From JAUXIQ01 sp030620925 [NCBI: Nitrospinota bacterium] (GTDB lineage Bacteria; JAUXIQ01): a stretch of 6,924 nt of DNA. The notes below the pieces were generated by a model. That model was not told the DNA's origin. It searched no databases and saw only the letters and a program-made list of their open reading frames with translations. Location: the NCBI GenBank assembly GCA_030620925.1, contig JAUXIQ010000103.1, positions 1 through 6,924 on the forward strand, given 5' to 3'. How positions within the stretch are numbered: the first letter of the stretch is position 1; every line of letters starts with the position of its first letter. The translations under genes and the position numbers were made by a program. This document shows, in pieces, positions 5,357 to 6,924 of this stretch.

Positions 5357-6904
5357 TCACTCTTCAGTCTCTATGGTGACCCTGAGTACCTCTTCCACAC
5401 TGGTCAAACCCTGCCGGACTTTATCCCAGCCGTCCTCCCGGAGCAGACGCATGCCCTGCCCTATTCCCTTCTGCCTGATGATGTTGGAGCTGGTCTTGGC
5501 AACGATCGATTCACGTATGGCGTCGGTTACCGACAGGAGCTCAAAAATACCCAAACGGCCCCTATAGCCGGTTTGGTCGCACTCCGGGCACCCTTTGGGT
5601 CGGTAGACAACAACGTCCTCTTTAAGGGCATCGACGTCTATACCCTTGAGAACGTCAGAGTCGGGACGGTAGGACTCCTTGCACTGCGGACAAAGGATAC
5701 GCACCAGGCGCTGGGCCAGGATTCCTTCCAGAGACGAGGCCACCAGATAGTGTTCGACCCCCATATCCAGGAGCCGGGTGATCGCCCCCGCTGCGTCGTT
5801 GGTGTGCAGAGTGCTCATGACCAGGTGTCCGGTGAGGGCGGACTCTATGGCTATCTCCGCCGTCTCGGCGTCGCGTATCTCGCCCACCATTATTATATCC
5901 GGGTCCTGGCGTACGATGGACCTCAGACCGTTGGCGAAGGTAAGCCCTATCTGGGGTTTAACCTGTATCTGGTTCACACCGACCAGTTGATACTCCACGG
6001 GGTCTTCGACGGTGATGACCTTTTTCTCGTGAGTGCTTATTTTCTGCAGCGCTGCGTAGAGAGTGGTGGTCTTACCGCTGCCGGTGGGCCCGGTTACCAG
6101 GATCATCCCGTAAGGTTTCTCGATTACTCGCTTAAAGAACTCCAGGTCTCTCACCGGAAAACCCAGCTCCTCCAGGCTCAACAGTATGCTGCCCCTGTCG
6201 AGCAACCTCATTACCACGCTTTCCCCGTAGAGGGTGGGCACCGTGGAGACGCGTATATCCACCTCCCTGCCCGAAACCCGGAGGCGGATGCGGCCGTCCT
6301 GGGGCAGTCTCCTCTCAGCTATATTCAGGTCGGCCATCAGCTTCACCCTGGAGATAATGGCCGATTGCAGTCTACGGGGCGGGGTATCCACATCCCTGAG
6401 CACACCGTCTACACGATAGCGGACATATAGTCTATCCTCGAAAGGCTCGATATGAATATCGCTGGCCCGGTTCTCAACGGCTTTAGTGATGAACAGGTTC
6501 ACAAGTTTTATTATGGGGGCCTCGGAGGCCATGTCGCGAAGGTGGTCTACATCCTCCTTATCTTCGCTCCCGACGTCCATCCCTTCCCCCTTCATGTCGT
6601 CGATTATCTTCTCCATGGTGGTTGCGCCGCTGCCGTAGAACCTCTCGATGGCCTCCAGTATATCTTTGCCCTCCCCGACGTGAACTTTCAGTTGATACCC
6701 GGTGGCGAGCTTGATGCCGTCGAGCGTTTTAAAATCCCAGGGGTCGGCGATAGCAACGAAGAGGGTATCGCCATCCAGCCTGAGGGGATACACGAGGTGT
6801 TCCTTGAGAAACTTTACCGAGAGGTTCCCAACGAAGTTGGGCTGCTGCAAAAGCTCTGATGAGTCCACCCGCGGATAGTCCGGCTCACCGTCTTCCGGGG
6901 TCAT
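5357..6904 (-). CDS. gspE: GspE, type II secretion ATPase
   Basis: GspE is the hexameric cytoplasmic ATPase that powers pseudopilus assembly, bound to GspL and GspF. The 515 residues include an N2/MshEN-type domain (about 12-91, with YPLRLDGDTLFVAIADPWDF), the linker region and SDIHIEPFEDRLYVRYRVDG (148-167). The ATPase core carries Walker A GPTGSGKTT (272-280), Asp box ITVEDPVE (297-304), Walker B DPDIIMVGEIRD (334-345) and His box HLVMSTLHTND (360-370). A tetracysteine zinc motif, C405-x2-C408 and C439-x2-C442, marks GspE/PilB rather than PilT. Length matches the usual 490-520 residues. The ATG at 6904 has only a weak purine stretch (GAGAAG) upstream, and the frame stays open (LLREVR) to the window edge, so the true start could lie beyond 6924 and add a longer N1 domain. 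PilB is the alternative, but the neighbours are all T2SS genes. Confidence 0.97.
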   Translation of the reverse strand: MTPEDGEPDYPRVDSSELLQQPNFVGNLSVKFLKEHLVYPLRLDGDTLFVAIADPWDFKTLDGIKLATGYQLKVHVGEGKDILEAIERFYGSGATTMEKIIDDMKGEGMDVGSEDKEDVDHLRDMASEAPIIKLVNLFITKAVENRASDIHIEPFEDRLYVRYRVDGVLRDVDTPPRRLQSAIISRVKLMADLNIAERRLPQDGRIRLRVSGREVDIRVSTVPTLYGESVVMRLLDRGSILLSLEELGFPVRDLEFFKRVIEKPYGMILVTGPTGSGKTTTLYAALQKISTHEKKVITVEDPVEYQLVGVNQIQVKPQIGLTFANGLRSIVRQDPDIIMVGEIRDAETAEIAIESALTGHLVMSTLHTNDAAGAITRLLDMGVEHYLVASSLEGILAQRLVRILCPQCKESYRPDSDVLKGIDVDALKEDVVVYRPKGCPECDQTGYRGRLGIFELLSVTDAIRESIVAKTSSNIIRQKGIGQGMRLLREDGWDKVRQGLTSVEEVLRVTIETEE

Positions 6905-6924
6905 GCGGACTTCTCGCAGCAGGC

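Noticed and set aside
5210-6430. A 406-codon open frame on the plus strand
   Set aside because: It is the antisense shadow of gspE and the E-F gap. The translation shows no recognisable family, and the minus strand carries all ATPase motifs in frame.
1-6924. The idea that the cluster is a type IV pilus or other novel filament system
   Set aside because: GspK lacking Glu at +5, the GspG WxGPYL/DPWG motifs, and the E-F-G-H-I-J-K-L order identify a T2SS; no pilus-specific gene such as pilT or pilC-type adhesin is present.

Overview
The window is the middle of a type II secretion system (T2SS, general secretion pathway) operon. All genes lie on the minus strand, so the region reads biologically from right to left. 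The order is gspE - gspF - gspG - gspH - gspI - gspJ - gspK - gspL. Every call rests on family motifs visible in the sequence. These are the secretion ATPase motifs in GspE, the duplicated three-helix membrane protein GspF, five type III (prepilin-peptidase) leaders in GspG/H/I/J/K, and the actin-like, PilM-related N-terminal domain of GspL. The left edge cuts gspL. The right edge lies only 20 bases upstream of the likely gspE start, which is itself uncertain.

The organism is a diderm (Gram-negative) bacterium, because a T2SS needs an outer membrane. Base composition is moderately GC-rich, mid to upper 50s per cent by eye. Shine-Dalgarno sites are used, and TTG starts are clear for gspI and likely for gspL. 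An E-F-G-H-I-J-K-L cluster with no gspC or gspD between the genes resembles arrangements seen in Desulfobacterota and other delta-like lineages. That placement is an inference from gene order and cannot be proved here. There is no sign of a mobile element, CRISPR array, tRNA or rRNA.

Layout: 6904-5357 gspE, followed by a 138-nt gap that opens with a strong stem-loop; 5218-4001 gspF, followed by a 98-nt gap; then the tightly packed pseudopilin block gspG (3902-3504), gspH (about 3496-2873), gspI (2892-2476), gspJ (2450-1776) and gspK (1779-778). Within this block genes overlap by up to 20 nt or are separated by at most 25 nt. A 221-nt gap (557-777) follows gspK and carries a good sigma-70-type promoter. 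The partial gspL (556-1) comes after it.

The products form one machine. GspE hydrolyses ATP at the cytoplasmic face, docked to GspL and GspF in the inner membrane. GspG is the major pseudopilin that polymerises into the periplasmic pseudopilus. GspH, I, J and K are minor pseudopilins expected at its tip. Folded exoproteins are then pushed through the GspD secretin, which is not in this window.

I do not see an undescribed system. The points most worth a second look are the shortened C-terminal calcium loop of GspG, the stem-loop directly after gspE, and the consensus promoter that seems to give gspL (and whatever follows it) its own transcription start.
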